DNA from: Planosporangium spinosum
GTDB lineage: Bacteria; Actinomycetota; Actinomycetes; Mycobacteriales; Micromonosporaceae
Direction of reading: 5' to 3'
Length of the DNA stretch: 64,000 nucleotides
NCBI RefSeq assembly: GCF_049999945.1
Contig: NZ_JBLYUB010000019.1
Coordinates: 87,824 to 151,823, forward strand
The stretch's first letter is position 1; each line of letters begins with the position of its first letter. This document shows positions 1 to 8,224 of the stretch, one piece after another. Under the pieces are notes generated by a model. That model had not been told where the DNA came from and did no database searches. It saw nothing but the letters and a program-made list of their open reading frames with translations. Both the position numbers and the translations under genes were made by a program.

Positions 1-2
1 TC

Positions 3-98
3 GCCGCCACAGTCGGCTACACATCCGAGTTCGCCTTCGCCAACGCCTTCAACCGCCAGCATGGCATCGCCCCTGGCCGATACCGCCGCAACGAGTAG
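3..98 (+). CDS. AraC-family transcriptional regulator, C-terminal end only
   Basis: Reading from base 3 gives 31 residues ending at TAG (96-98), including the stretch GYTSEFAFANAF followed by HGIAPGRYRR. This is the second helix-turn-helix and tail of AraC/XylS regulators, where 'GY.s...F.raFkr..G.sP..yR' is the family hallmark. The N-terminal effector domain and first helix-turn-helix lie left of the window, so the ligand cannot be told. It points rightward, towards the convergent sugar transporter. The assignment to AraC is firm; nothing else can be said. Confidence 0.85.
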   Translation, partial: AATVGYTSEFAFANAFNRQHGIAPGRYRRNE

Positions 99-114
99 CG
101 CCGACAGGCGGCGC
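98..114 (+). terminator. Short stem-loop after the AraC-type gene
   Basis: GCGCCG-ACAGG-CGGCGC is a perfect six-pair hairpin starting on the last base of the TAG stop. It has no T-run, which is common in actinobacteria. Position directly after a stop suggests a terminator, but the stem is short. Confidence 0.35.
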
Positions 115-325
115 CCAGAGGGAACGGCCGCACATCCGGCATCCTTAGCTTCACCACCGAGTCATCCAGCTCTACATGGCGAGATCCAGGTCAGCGCCCG
201 ACGTCTGCCATCCATTGCTGGACCGGACAACCAAGACGTTTCCGACGGCCCGGCTTGCCGGCCTCGATCCGCCGTCCAAGATCCGCAAAGTAGGTCCGGA
301 CACCGGGACTCGCCGTCGTCCGCGT

Positions 326-1573
326 CTACCTAATGGACCGCTGGTCGGTCCCTTGATCATCCGCAGCGGTGAGGCGGGCGCGACACGCCGGCTCCGCCCC
401 GGCGGTGCTGACCGACGGTCGGGCGCTGACCAGCAGTACACAGCCGACGGCGGCGAGGACGCCGCACAGCACCAGGGTCGCCCGGTAGCCGAGCGCCTGG
501 GCCGTGGCGCCGGCGACGAGGCCGGAGATCAGCGAACCGATCGTGAGGGTGTTGGCGAACAGCGTGGTCGCCCGCCCGGTGGCTCCCGGGATCAGATCCT
601 GCATGTAGGTAATGCCGAGCGAGCCGGTCACGGCTATGGCTGTGCCCCGGGCCAGCTGGGTGCCGATCAGCAGCGGCACGGTCGAGCTGACCGCGACGAG
701 CAGGAAGTAGGCCACGAACGTCAGCATGCCGAGCAGGATCACCCGTTGCTTGCGGGCCCGGGCCGGCAGCAGTACCAGGCTCAGCGCCACTGGAACCTCC
801 ACCAGTGCGCACACGCTGAACAGCAGGCCGACGTCGCGGTCGGGGCGACCCAGCGTCCGGGTGACGTAGAGGGGCAGGGCCACCGACCCGGCGAGCATCG
901 CGGTGTGGAACAGCGTGAAACTGGTCGCGGCCAGCAGCACCGGCCGGGTCAACCGGGTGCCGGTCCTGCTCGCCGCCGTCCGTGGGGGCGGGGCCGGTGT
1001 GGCACCGAGCAGCAGCAACGGCAGGGCCACGAGCGTGAACGCCAGGGCTGTGAAGATCAGAAGCCCTCGGTATCCCTGCCGGGCCAGTACCGCGGCGCCG
1101 ATCATCGGACCGATGGCCCAGGCCAGGGACCACACCGACCGCAGGGCGGGGGTTCCCCGCCGGGCGGCGCTGTCGGTCGACCGGTCGAGGTGGGTACGGG
1201 CCAGCGCGAACAGTTGGGGGAAGGCCGCCATGCCGGCGCCGAGGAAGCCCGCCGCGACGAGCAGCAGCAGGGCATAGCTGGTTGTCGTCGTCAGCGCCAG
1301 GTAGCCGACCGCCGGTGCGGCCAGCGCGACGAACGCCGGCCACCGGCTCGCGGACCGGTCGTAGCGGCGGCCGAGCCAGGTGCTCACGACGAGACCGTTG
1401 ACGGCGATGAGCGACATGAAGACGCCTACCTGCAACGGCGACAGATGCGCCTGGTCGGCGCCGAAGAGCACCAGGTAGGGCCCGATCATGGAGTCGGCGA
1501 TCCCCAGCAGCAGGACGCTGCCTACCAGCTGCGGCAGTCTGGAGCCGCCGGTGGTGCCCGTGCCGGACGTCAT
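326..1573 (-). CDS. MFS sugar efflux transporter, SetA/SetB type
   Basis: A 415-residue, 12-helix major facilitator starting MTSGTGTTGG; the frame stays open further upstream but that part is Arg/Pro-rich and not membrane-like. The C-terminal half has the features of the E. coli SetA/SetB sugar efflux family: a 'VGLLFSVCALVEVP' helix, then 'GITYMQDLIPGATGRATTLF'. Family members export sugars or sugar analogues across the cytoplasmic membrane. It lies 53 bases after the ROK repressor on the same strand, so the two are probably one transcription unit. Efflux of a glycoside or sugar related to the repressor's ligand is an inference; the substrate is unknown. Confidence 0.85.
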   Translation of the reverse strand: MTSGTGTTGGSRLPQLVGSVLLLGIADSMIGPYLVLFGADQAHLSPLQVGVFMSLIAVNGLVVSTWLGRRYDRSASRWPAFVALAAPAVGYLALTTTTSYALLLLVAAGFLGAGMAAFPQLFALARTHLDRSTDSAARRGTPALRSVWSLAWAIGPMIGAAVLARQGYRGLLIFTALAFTLVALPLLLLGATPAPPPRTAASRTGTRLTRPVLLAATSFTLFHTAMLAGSVALPLYVTRTLGRPDRDVGLLFSVCALVEVPVALSLVLLPARARKQRVILLGMLTFVAYFLLVAVSSTVPLLIGTQLARGTAIAVTGSLGITYMQDLIPGATGRATTLFANTLTIGSLISGLVAGATAQALGYRATLVLCGVLAAVGCVLLVSARPSVSTAGAEPACRARLTAADDQGTDQRSIR

Positions 1574-1626
1574 CGTCCACTGTTTCCCTCGATCGCTCGA
1601 CCGTAACAGGTCGACATCGAAAGGGA

Positions 1627-2799
1627 TCAGTCGGCCGCCGCGGTGGGCTGGTCGACTCGCTGCTGGTGGGGAAGGGCGACGATCGTCGAGCGCAGGTGGT
1701 TGATCGCCGCAATGCGTGCGCCGGTCAGGGAGGGTTCGACCGTCAGCTCCGCGGCGCGGACGGGAACGGGTCGCGGAAGGCGTGCGGTGGCCGCGGCGAT
1801 GGCATCGAGGATCACGGGGTGGTTGCCCCACGAGCCACCGACGATGACACGTTCCGGGTCGGCGAGAGCGACGACGGCGGCGAGAACCCCGCTGACGGCC
1901 CGGCCCAGCGCTTCGCGGGTGGCCGCTGCCCGGGGCTCCGGGCCGGTGGCGGTGGTGAGGAGGCGGTCGACGTCGATGGCCGTCGAGCCGGGCTGCCGGA
2001 GGTCGAGTTCGTCGAACACCTCGATGAGGCGCATCGCCTGGCCGTGTGGGCCGACCGTGACCAGGTGGGCGAGCTCACCGGCGAGACCGGTACGTCCGCG
2101 CCTGACCTCGCCGTCGCTGACGAGTGCGCAGCCCAGTCCCTCGCCGAGGAAGACGTAGGCGAAGTCGTCCAACGCGGCACGGGCGTGGTCGCGTTCGGCC
2201 TGCGCCGCCCAGTTCACGTCGTTGTCGACGGTGACCGGTCCGTCGGCGTACGGCGCCAGGACCTCGACGGGATCGAGCTCGCCGAGCAGGAACGGTGCGT
2301 CGGGTAACTGGACCACCCGGCCGGTGGCGCGGTCGACCGGGTCGGCGGCGCTCACCACCGCCAGGCGGGGGGTCAGTTCGGCGCTGTCCCGGGCTTCCCG
2401 GGCGGCGGCGCGCAGCGCGTCGGCGACCTGCTCGGGGCGAGCCGGCCTGCTGATCTGTCGCGCGGCGCGTGCCACCGTGTCGCCGTAGGCGTCGACGCAC
2501 TCGGCCACGATGCCTTCGGGCGCGATGCTGACGGCGAGGGCGGCGCCGATGTCGTCGGCGAGCGCGTAGTACGAGCCGACCCGGCCACGTCCCCGGCCGC
2601 CCGGGGTGCGTTCTCCGGTGTCGACCAGCAGGCCGGCCTCGGTCAACCGGCGCACGCTCTCACCCGCGGTCGGCTTCGAGATCCCGGTCTCGGCGGCCAG
2701 CTCGGCTCGGGTCAGCCGCCGGTGCGTCATGAGGGCGCGCAGCACGTGCTCGTCGGTCAGCGACCGCAGCAGCTCCAGCGACGGCTTGGCGGGATCCAT
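1627..2799 (-). CDS. ROK-family transcriptional repressor
   Basis: A 390-residue protein. Residues about 15-65 form a winged helix (LTRAELAAETGISKPTAGES), followed by an ROK sugar-kinase-like fold to the end. The usual zinc motif CxCGxxGC of ROK proteins is absent: after GLAGELAHLV the sequence runs on without paired cysteines, so the sugar-sensing domain is divergent. A TAGAAT hexamer sits six bases before the ATG, which would give a leaderless mRNA, common in actinobacteria. A perfect inverted repeat (2807-2831) overlaps this element and is the likely autoregulatory operator. It is divergent from the DUF1479 gene and upstream of the Set-type transporter, so it probably controls both. Confidence 0.9.
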   Translation of the reverse strand: MDPAKPSLELLRSLTDEHVLRALMTHRRLTRAELAAETGISKPTAGESVRRLTEAGLLVDTGERTPGGRGRGRVGSYYALADDIGAALAVSIAPEGIVAECVDAYGDTVARAARQISRPARPEQVADALRAAAREARDSAELTPRLAVVSAADPVDRATGRVVQLPDAPFLLGELDPVEVLAPYADGPVTVDNDVNWAAQAERDHARAALDDFAYVFLGEGLGCALVSDGEVRRGRTGLAGELAHLVTVGPHGQAMRLIEVFDELDLRQPGSTAIDVDRLLTTATGPEPRAAATREALGRAVSGVLAAVVALADPERVIVGGSWGNHPVILDAIAAATARLPRPVPVRAAELTVEPSLTGARIAAINHLRSTIVALPHQQRVDQPTAAAD

Positions 2800-2806
2800 G
2801 CGGCAA

Positions 2807-2831
2807 TTCTAGGCAGGACTCTTGCCTAGAA
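2807..2831. promoter_or_regulatory. Perfect inverted repeat, likely ROK operator in a divergent promoter
   Basis: TTCTAGGCA, seven bases (GGACTCT), then TGCCTAGAA: nine-base arms with no mismatch. On the minus strand the left arm contains TAGAAT, placed to serve as the -10 of the ROK gene. On the plus strand TTGCCT (2822-2827) with TACATT (2846-2851), spaced 18, could be the DUF1479 promoter. A similar half-site, TGACTAGAA, lies at 2872-2880 next to the DUF1479 ribosome site. Binding by the ROK protein is inferred from position. Confidence 0.7.
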
Positions 2832-2892
2832 GGGCGCGAGCCTCCTACATTGACCCCCAAGTAAGGAGACCTGACTAGAAGGAGCCGCCGCC

Positions 2893-4191
2893 GTGTCAGC
2901 CTCTACCCTTCCCGTTGCCGACACACTCCCCGCCCTGCCGCACTGGGAAGAGCCCCCGGCCGACCTGCCGGCCGCGATCCGTGAGATCAAGGCCGCGCTG
3001 CGTGCTCGGATCGCGGCCTCCGGCCGTACGGTCGAGGAGGTCTTCGCCGTCGTCGAGCAGCGGATCAAGACCGAGGTCGACGAGATCGCCGTCGCCCGGG
3101 ATCGAGGTGAGGCGATCTGGCCGGTCATCGACTACGCCGACATCGCCGCCGGCACCGTCTCGGCCGAGGATCTGGTGAAGCTGCGTCGGCGCGGCTGCCT
3201 CGTCGTGCGAGGCCACTTCGACCGGGAGCAGGCCCTGTCCTGGGACCGCGACATCGTCGACTACGTCGAGAGCAATCGGTTCTTCTCCAACTACCGCGGC
3301 CCCGGCGACGACTTCTTCGGCAGCGTCGGCTCCAAGCCCGAGATCTACCCGATCTACTGGTCGCCGGCCCAGATGCAGGCCCGCCAGAGTGACCGGATGG
3401 CGCGCGTACAGGCGTTCCTCAACAGCCAGTGGAAGCACGCGTCCGAGGGCGTGCGGTGGTTCGACCCCAACCGTGACTCGCTGTACCCGGACCGCATCCG
3501 CCGCCGCCCGGAGGGCGCCGACTCCAGCGGGCTGGGCACCCACCTCGACCCCGGCACCCTCGACCTGTGGATGACCGAGGCGTACCAGAAGGCGTTCCGT
3601 CACCTGTTCGACGGCACCGTCGAGCAGTACGACCCCTGGGACGCGGCCTACCGCACCGCCGGACCGCAGTACCCCGGCACGACGATGTGCTCTGCCTTCC
3701 GCACCTTCCAGGGCTGGACCGCGCTGTCCGACATGGACCACGACCAGGGCGTGCTGCACACCGTCCCGATCCCCGCCGCCATGGCCTACCTCATGCTGCG
3801 GCCGCTGCTGTCCGACGTGCCCGACGACGACATGTGCGGCGTTACCGTCAACCAGGTCTTTCCCGCCAACTCGACGTGGCACCCGCTGCTCATGCGGGCG
3901 CTGGCCGGTATCCCGGACGTCAAGGCGGGCGACTCGGTCTGGTGGCACTGCGACATGATCCACAGCGTCGCTCCGGTGAAGAACCAGAAGGGCTGGGGCA
4001 ACGTCATGTACATCCCCGCGGCCCCCTGGTGTCCGCGCAACGAGCGGTACGCGGCTGATGTCCGGGAAGCCTTCCTCACCGGATCGAGCCCGAGCGACTT
4101 CCCGGAGGAGCACTACGAGCGCGGTTGGACCAACCGTTTCCAGCTCGACGACCTCAACGACACCGGCCGGCGCGGCCTCGGCCTCGGCTGA
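2893..4191 (+). CDS. DUF1479 (YbiU-like) putative iron-dependent oxygenase
   Basis: 432 residues, GTG start behind AAGGAG. The sequence matches the DUF1479/YbiU family over its full length (for example NYRGPGDDFFG, and WWHCDMIHSVAPV). The family has a double-stranded beta-helix related to Fe(II)/2-oxoglutarate dioxygenases. Here H217-x-D219 (in GTHLDPGT) and H357 (in DMIHSVAP) fit a two-His-one-carboxylate metal site. No substrate is established for the family. Divergence from a ROK repressor and a sugar exporter suggests a sugar-derived substrate, but that is context only. Confidence 0.85.
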   Translation: MSASTLPVADTLPALPHWEEPPADLPAAIREIKAALRARIAASGRTVEEVFAVVEQRIKTEVDEIAVARDRGEAIWPVIDYADIAAGTVSAEDLVKLRRRGCLVVRGHFDREQALSWDRDIVDYVESNRFFSNYRGPGDDFFGSVGSKPEIYPIYWSPAQMQARQSDRMARVQAFLNSQWKHASEGVRWFDPNRDSLYPDRIRRRPEGADSSGLGTHLDPGTLDLWMTEAYQKAFRHLFDGTVEQYDPWDAAYRTAGPQYPGTTMCSAFRTFQGWTALSDMDHDQGVLHTVPIPAAMAYLMLRPLLSDVPDDDMCGVTVNQVFPANSTWHPLLMRALAGIPDVKAGDSVWWHCDMIHSVAPVKNQKGWGNVMYIPAAPWCPRNERYAADVREAFLTGSSPSDFPEEHYERGWTNRFQLDDLNDTGRRGLGLG

Positions 4192-4241
4192 GCGCCCCCA
4201 CCATTCGTCGGCACCGCCAGGTGACCACGTGCGAGCTATGG

Positions 4242-4513
4242 CTACTCCGGCTTGCGGGCCAGGATGCTGGCGAACTGCCGGCGCGTCTTCTCGTCGGGTC
4301 CCTGCACGAGCTGCGCGGTGACCGTGAGCCCGGCCCGCACCCCAGGTCCGCGACCGGTCCGCGGTCGGGGGTCCGTACGAGTTCGGCGAACGCGGCCAGC
4401 ATCGCCCGCGCCAACGGGGCCATCGCCTCGGGGCGAGGGACGCGTTCGAGGTAGCTGGCGGCGACGGTGTCGTACGACTCCCGGACCGCCGCGAGGTAGG
4501 TGGGCTCAGGCAT
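4242..4513 (-). pseudogene. Relic of a class I SAM methyltransferase with internal deletion
   Basis: From ATG at 4513 the frame reads MPEPTYLAAVRESYDTVAAS and reaches motif I (VADLGCGPG), as in class I methyltransferases. Directly after GCGPG the meaningful reading jumps frame to LTVTAQLVQGPDEKTRR then QFASILARKPE and a stop at 4242-4244, which resembles the usual C-terminal end of such enzymes. The span is not a multiple of three and is about one third of the normal length. The middle of the gene has been lost and the ends joined out of frame. It lies between convergent intact genes and has no obvious function. Confidence 0.7.
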
Positions 4514-4704
4514 GCGGGCGACCATAGCCGGATCCACCGACGGCACGCAGCCACGCCAGAAATGAACCGGCGCCGCCCAGGTGGGGGTGGCGAACTGGAC
4601 GATCCCGCCCGGAAAATCCTCAGTCGGCCCCGGCGGATGCCGACATCGGCAGGTGAAGGGCACTTACGGAGAGTGTCGTCACCTGTACGGAGAGGGATGG
4701 TCAC

Positions 4705-6309
4705 GTGGGCGCAGTAGGGCACGACCCTCGCCTACCCGTCCTCCCGGACCCCCTGGGCGGCTTCCGCATCCTGGGGATGCGGATGCACGAGCTGACCATG
4801 AAGGGCCGCAACCCGGAGGCGCTGCGCGCGGCCGACATCGTGGAGCTCATCGGCCGCGTGGCCGGTGACGTCGGAGCCCAGCGGCTCGCCATCCAGACCC
4901 GGATGTACGCGCACATCGGGCTCGGCAACCTCCAGGAGGCGCTTGCCGCCGGCGAGTCGCTGCTGCGGGCGCACCGGGCCGCCGGCGCGCACGTCGCCGA
5001 GGCGAAGACGCTCGCCGACGTGGCCGAGGTCCTGATCCGCATGGGTCGCGTCGACGAGGGGCTGCACGCGGTGGCGCGGGCGCTCATCCTGCTGGAGCAG
5101 TCCCCGCGCAACCACGTCCGGTACCTGTCGGCGTTCTCCTCGGTCGGCGACGCCGCCCGCGCGGCCGAACTGTACGAATTGGCCGACCGGTCGGCGGCGG
5201 CGATGATGGAGGCCGGGCTGGCCGACCACCCCGACGTGGAGGCCGCCGAGCTGCAACGCGCCGAGTTCCTGGTGGAGTGGGCGCTGCGGCTGGACCACCT
5301 CGGCCGCACCGACGAGGCGAACGCCCGTTACCAGTTCAGCGTCCGGCTGATCCGGCCCTGGGTGGAGCGGTACGCCCGGTTCGGCCCCTCGGTCGACGCT
5401 CCGCTGGCCAACGCGGTCCTCGCGATCGCCCTGGCCAAGCTCGGCGAGGTCGACGAGGCCGTGGCGCTGGCCGAACCCATGATCGTTCCGCTGCGGGAGA
5501 AGGGCCAGTTCCACGAGGCCCGGCTGGCCCACCTCGCGTACGGGATCGCGCTGCGCGCCCGGGGCGACCACGACGGTGCCCGCCGGGAACTGGTGGCGGC
5601 CGAGGAACTGGCCGCGCACGCCGGGCAGGAGACCCAGCGGATGATCATGCAGCACGAGCTGGCGCTGCTCGCGGTCGTCGAGCACCCGGGCGCGGCCCGG
5701 CCCGTCCTGACCGCGCTGCGCGCCCAGGCCACGCACCTGTGGCACCTGCGGTTGGAGCGGATCGCGATGCTGCGCCAGGCCCGGCGCCGGGTCGAGCTGG
5801 AGGCCGAGCGTACCCGCGCCGACGAGGCGGCACTGCAGGACCCGCTCACCGGGCTGGGCAACCGCCGCCGGTTCGACCAGCAGATGGCGCTCCTCAGCCG
5901 GGACGGCGACCGCCGGTCGGGCCCGGTGGTGCTGTTGCTCGTCGACCTGGACAAGTTCAAGGACATCAACGACACGTACTCGCACGGCGTCGGCGACCGG
6001 GTCCTGGTCGAGATCGCGCGGACGATCCAGGCGCACTGCCGCCGGGTCGACGTGCCGGTACGCTTCGGCGGCGACGAGTTCGCCGTCTTCGTACACGGCG
6101 ACCTGGCCACCGCCGCCCGGATCGGTGAGCGGGTGCGCCGCAGCGTCGCGACCTACCCGTGGCACGAGATCGCCTCCGGTATGCGGGTCACGGTCAGCGT
6201 GGGTGCGGCCTCCCTGCACGACGGCATGGGTGCCCGGCAGCTCTTCGACGCCGCCGACCGGCAGCTCTACGTCGCCAAGCACCGCGGCCGCGACCAGTTG
6301 GCCGCGTAA
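4705..6309 (+). CDS. Diguanylate cyclase with N-terminal TPR-like helical domain
   Basis: 534 residues from GTG behind GGAGAGGGA. Residues about 30-365 are a long run of alpha-helical TPR-like repeats (EALAAGESLLRAH, RAAELYELADRSAA and similar). After a coiled-coil linker with RRRVELEAERTRAD, a complete GGDEF domain covers about 372-534. The active-site GGDEF is at 455-459 and an inhibitory RxxD site (R446-D449) lies five residues before it, so c-di-GMP synthesis with product inhibition is expected. There are no membrane segments, so it is cytosolic. The helical part probably docks on a protein partner. TPR-GGDEF fusions of this kind are common in Micromonosporaceae and Streptomyces. Confidence 0.92.
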   Translation: MGAVGHDPRLPVLPDPLGGFRILGMRMHELTMKGRNPEALRAADIVELIGRVAGDVGAQRLAIQTRMYAHIGLGNLQEALAAGESLLRAHRAAGAHVAEAKTLADVAEVLIRMGRVDEGLHAVARALILLEQSPRNHVRYLSAFSSVGDAARAAELYELADRSAAAMMEAGLADHPDVEAAELQRAEFLVEWALRLDHLGRTDEANARYQFSVRLIRPWVERYARFGPSVDAPLANAVLAIALAKLGEVDEAVALAEPMIVPLREKGQFHEARLAHLAYGIALRARGDHDGARRELVAAEELAAHAGQETQRMIMQHELALLAVVEHPGAARPVLTALRAQATHLWHLRLERIAMLRQARRRVELEAERTRADEAALQDPLTGLGNRRRFDQQMALLSRDGDRRSGPVVLLLVDLDKFKDINDTYSHGVGDRVLVEIARTIQAHCRRVDVPVRFGGDEFAVFVHGDLATAARIGERVRRSVATYPWHEIASGMRVTVSVGAASLHDGMGARQLFDAADRQLYVAKHRGRDQLAA

Positions 6310-6381
6310 CCGCCGACACTCGTCCCGGCGGTCCGCACATTTACCCCGGTGGAAGCCTGGGCGAATATGCTGAAATGCGCG

Positions 6382-6525
6382 TTATCGCAGCAAGAGGTTG
6401 GCCAACACGGTCAGTACGACCGAAGCGATGATCGAGAATAGGATCATCAGCAGGCATCCCAGGCCGCCGCCGAGGGGACGGATCTCCACACCTCCGACAC
6501 GCATGTCCGTTCGGTACCCCGTCAT
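6382..6525 (-). CDS. Small single-span membrane protein (47 aa)
   Basis: A short frame starting MTGYRTDMRVGGVEIRPLGG and ending VLANLLLR before TAA. Residues about 20-45 are one strongly hydrophobic helix (LGCLLMILFSIIASVV) behind a glycine-rich GGGLGC turn. The arrangement 'VGGVEIRPLGGGLGC + membrane helix' is, from memory, a recurrent small actinobacterial protein. An alternative start is the Met at 6504. No strong ribosome site is visible. It sits between the diguanylate cyclase and the kinase, transcribed against both. Function unknown. Confidence 0.6.
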   Translation of the reverse strand: MTGYRTDMRVGGVEIRPLGGGLGCLLMILFSIIASVVLTVLANLLLR

Positions 6526-6617
6526 TGTCTGGATCAATCCGCCCGTACCTATACCGGTGGCTCGCGCGTTGAGCGTTTTGGATGAGAATCTGGCGACGAG
6601 GCGAGGACTCAGGACAC

Positions 6618-8198
6618 GTGACGAGCGAAACCGCCGACGCCGGTACGCCCCATGCGTGCAGCGTCCGGGTACTCACGCCCGACGGCACGATCGAGGACCG
6701 CTCCTACGAGCTACTGGAGGAGATCGGCAGCGGCGCCGCGGCGACCGTCTGGCGGGGACGGGACCGGGCCAGCGGCCGGGAGGTCGCGGTGAAGGTGCTC
6801 CACGAGGAGCAGGTCGGGCACCCGAAGGCGGTCGCGCGGTTCCTCCAGGAACGCTCGATCCTGCTGGCCCTGCGCCACGACAACATCGTCCGGGTACGCG
6901 ACCTGATCGCCACCCCCGACGGGATGCTCGCGCTGGTCATGGACCTGGTGCACGGCGGGAGCCTGCGCGGGTACCTCGCCGAACGGGGTACCCTGCCGCT
7001 CGCGGAGGCCGCGTCGCTGCTGGCCCAGGTCGCCGACGGGTTGCACGCCGCGCACCTCCGGTCGGTGGTGCACCGCGACCTCAAGCCCGACAACGTGCTG
7101 GTCGACCGCGGGCTCGACGGCGCACCGCGGGCCCGGCTGACCGACTTCGGCATCGCCCGGGTCCTCGACCAGCCGGGGCTGACCACCGCGGGTGCGGTGA
7201 TCGGCACTCCGAACTACATGGCGCCGGAGCTGATCGAGGGTGGCCTGCCCGGCCCCGGCGTCGACGTGTACGCGCTGGGCGTGATGTTCTACGAACTGCT
7301 CGTCGGCCGGCCGCCGTACGCCGACCAGATGCAGGCCACGATCCTGGTCCGGCACCTGCGCGGGGCGCCGCGCAAGCGGGCGGGCATCCCGAAGCCGGCA
7401 TGGCGGCTGATCGAGTCGTGCCTGGCGCGCGATCCCGCCCGGCGGCCGTCCGCGGCGGCGCTGGGCGTCGCCCTGCGCGCGCTGGCGTTGCAGGCCGGTG
7501 GCGTGGCGGCGCTGCCCCGGCTCGCCCTCGACACCGGCCGGATGCCCGCCCGGCGGCGGCCGGCGCTCGCCGGCAGCCTGGTCGCCGTGGCGTGCGTGGC
7601 CGCCGCCCTGGTTGGGTTCGGCGGCAGGTACCTGATCGACTGGTACCCGCGGGTCGAGTCCGGCAACGCCGCGCCGCGGACCGGCCCGTCGCCCGTCACC
7701 AGCGCCCGGCCGAGCGGACCTGCCAGCGCGGCGCCCACGGCCACGCCGTCGCCGACCCCGTCACCCGCCGCGCCCACCCGCGGCCGGGTGGCGCTGCCCG
7801 GAGCCGCCAGCGCCGCGGTCAAGGTACCGCTGCCCCAGGTGTTCGGCTCGTGGCGGTGCCAGACCGGCCTCGCGTACGCGGCGAACCAGGGCGCGCTGGT
7901 ACGGCCCTGCTACACCACCGGCCCGGCGGTACGGGTCCGGGGATCGATGCTGGGCGGGCAGTCCAACGTGAAGGTCGACCTGACCGTGGTGCTGCGGGAC
8001 GCCGACACCGACGCGCAGGTGGCGACGAACACCTGCCCCGGTCTCACGCCCACCCCGACGGCGGTCGAGATGAGCTGCGGGCCGTTCGACGCCCAGCCGC
8101 CGCGTGGCCACCGGTACGTCGTCGTGGTGAGTTGGAGGTACCAGTCCGGGTCGGGGGTGCCCGGCGGGTCGACCCGGGGCGACGCCTTTTCCTGGTGA
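6618..8198 (+). CDS. Membrane-anchored Ser/Thr protein kinase (PknB-like)
   Basis: 526 residues from GTG; an ATG at 6582 would add 12 residues, and the GAGGA spacing slightly favours the GTG. The kinase domain covers about 20-290: Gly loop GSGAAATV, ATP-binding K59 (AVKVL), catalytic H152-R153-D154 in HRDLKPDN, D176-F177-G178, and APE. One membrane helix follows at about 316-336. After it comes a Pro/Ser/Thr-rich linker and an extracellular beta-rich domain (about 400-526) with Cys pairs, unlike PASTA repeats. The external domain may sense a cell-wall or environmental signal. It ends against a large stem-loop shared with the next gene. Confidence 0.92.
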   Translation: MTSETADAGTPHACSVRVLTPDGTIEDRSYELLEEIGSGAAATVWRGRDRASGREVAVKVLHEEQVGHPKAVARFLQERSILLALRHDNIVRVRDLIATPDGMLALVMDLVHGGSLRGYLAERGTLPLAEAASLLAQVADGLHAAHLRSVVHRDLKPDNVLVDRGLDGAPRARLTDFGIARVLDQPGLTTAGAVIGTPNYMAPELIEGGLPGPGVDVYALGVMFYELLVGRPPYADQMQATILVRHLRGAPRKRAGIPKPAWRLIESCLARDPARRPSAAALGVALRALALQAGGVAALPRLALDTGRMPARRRPALAGSLVAVACVAAALVGFGGRYLIDWYPRVESGNAAPRTGPSPVTSARPSGPASAAPTATPSPTPSPAAPTRGRVALPGAASAAVKVPLPQVFGSWRCQTGLAYAANQGALVRPCYTTGPAVRVRGSMLGGQSNVKVDLTVVLRDADTDAQVATNTCPGLTPTPTAVEMSCGPFDAQPPRGHRYVVVVSWRYQSGSGVPGGSTRGDAFSW

Positions 8199-8219
8199 CG
8201 GCGTCGCCCGGGTCGACCC
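8167..8219. terminator. Long stem-loop between convergent genes
   Basis: GGGTCGACCCGGGGCGACGCC pairs with the segment at 8200-8219, giving about 20 pairs with a single bulged G and a loop starting TTTTCC. It includes the last codons of the kinase gene. The right half also contains CCCGGGTCGACCCGGG, a perfect 16-base palindrome (8207-8222). It should stop transcription from both sides. Confidence 0.6.
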
Positions 8220-8224
8220 GGGAG

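Noticed and set aside
2896..4722. A 608-codon minus-strand open frame over the DUF1479 gene
   Set aside because: No recognisable domain and it runs across the methyltransferase relic in the wrong frame; the plus-strand DUF1479 reading is well supported.
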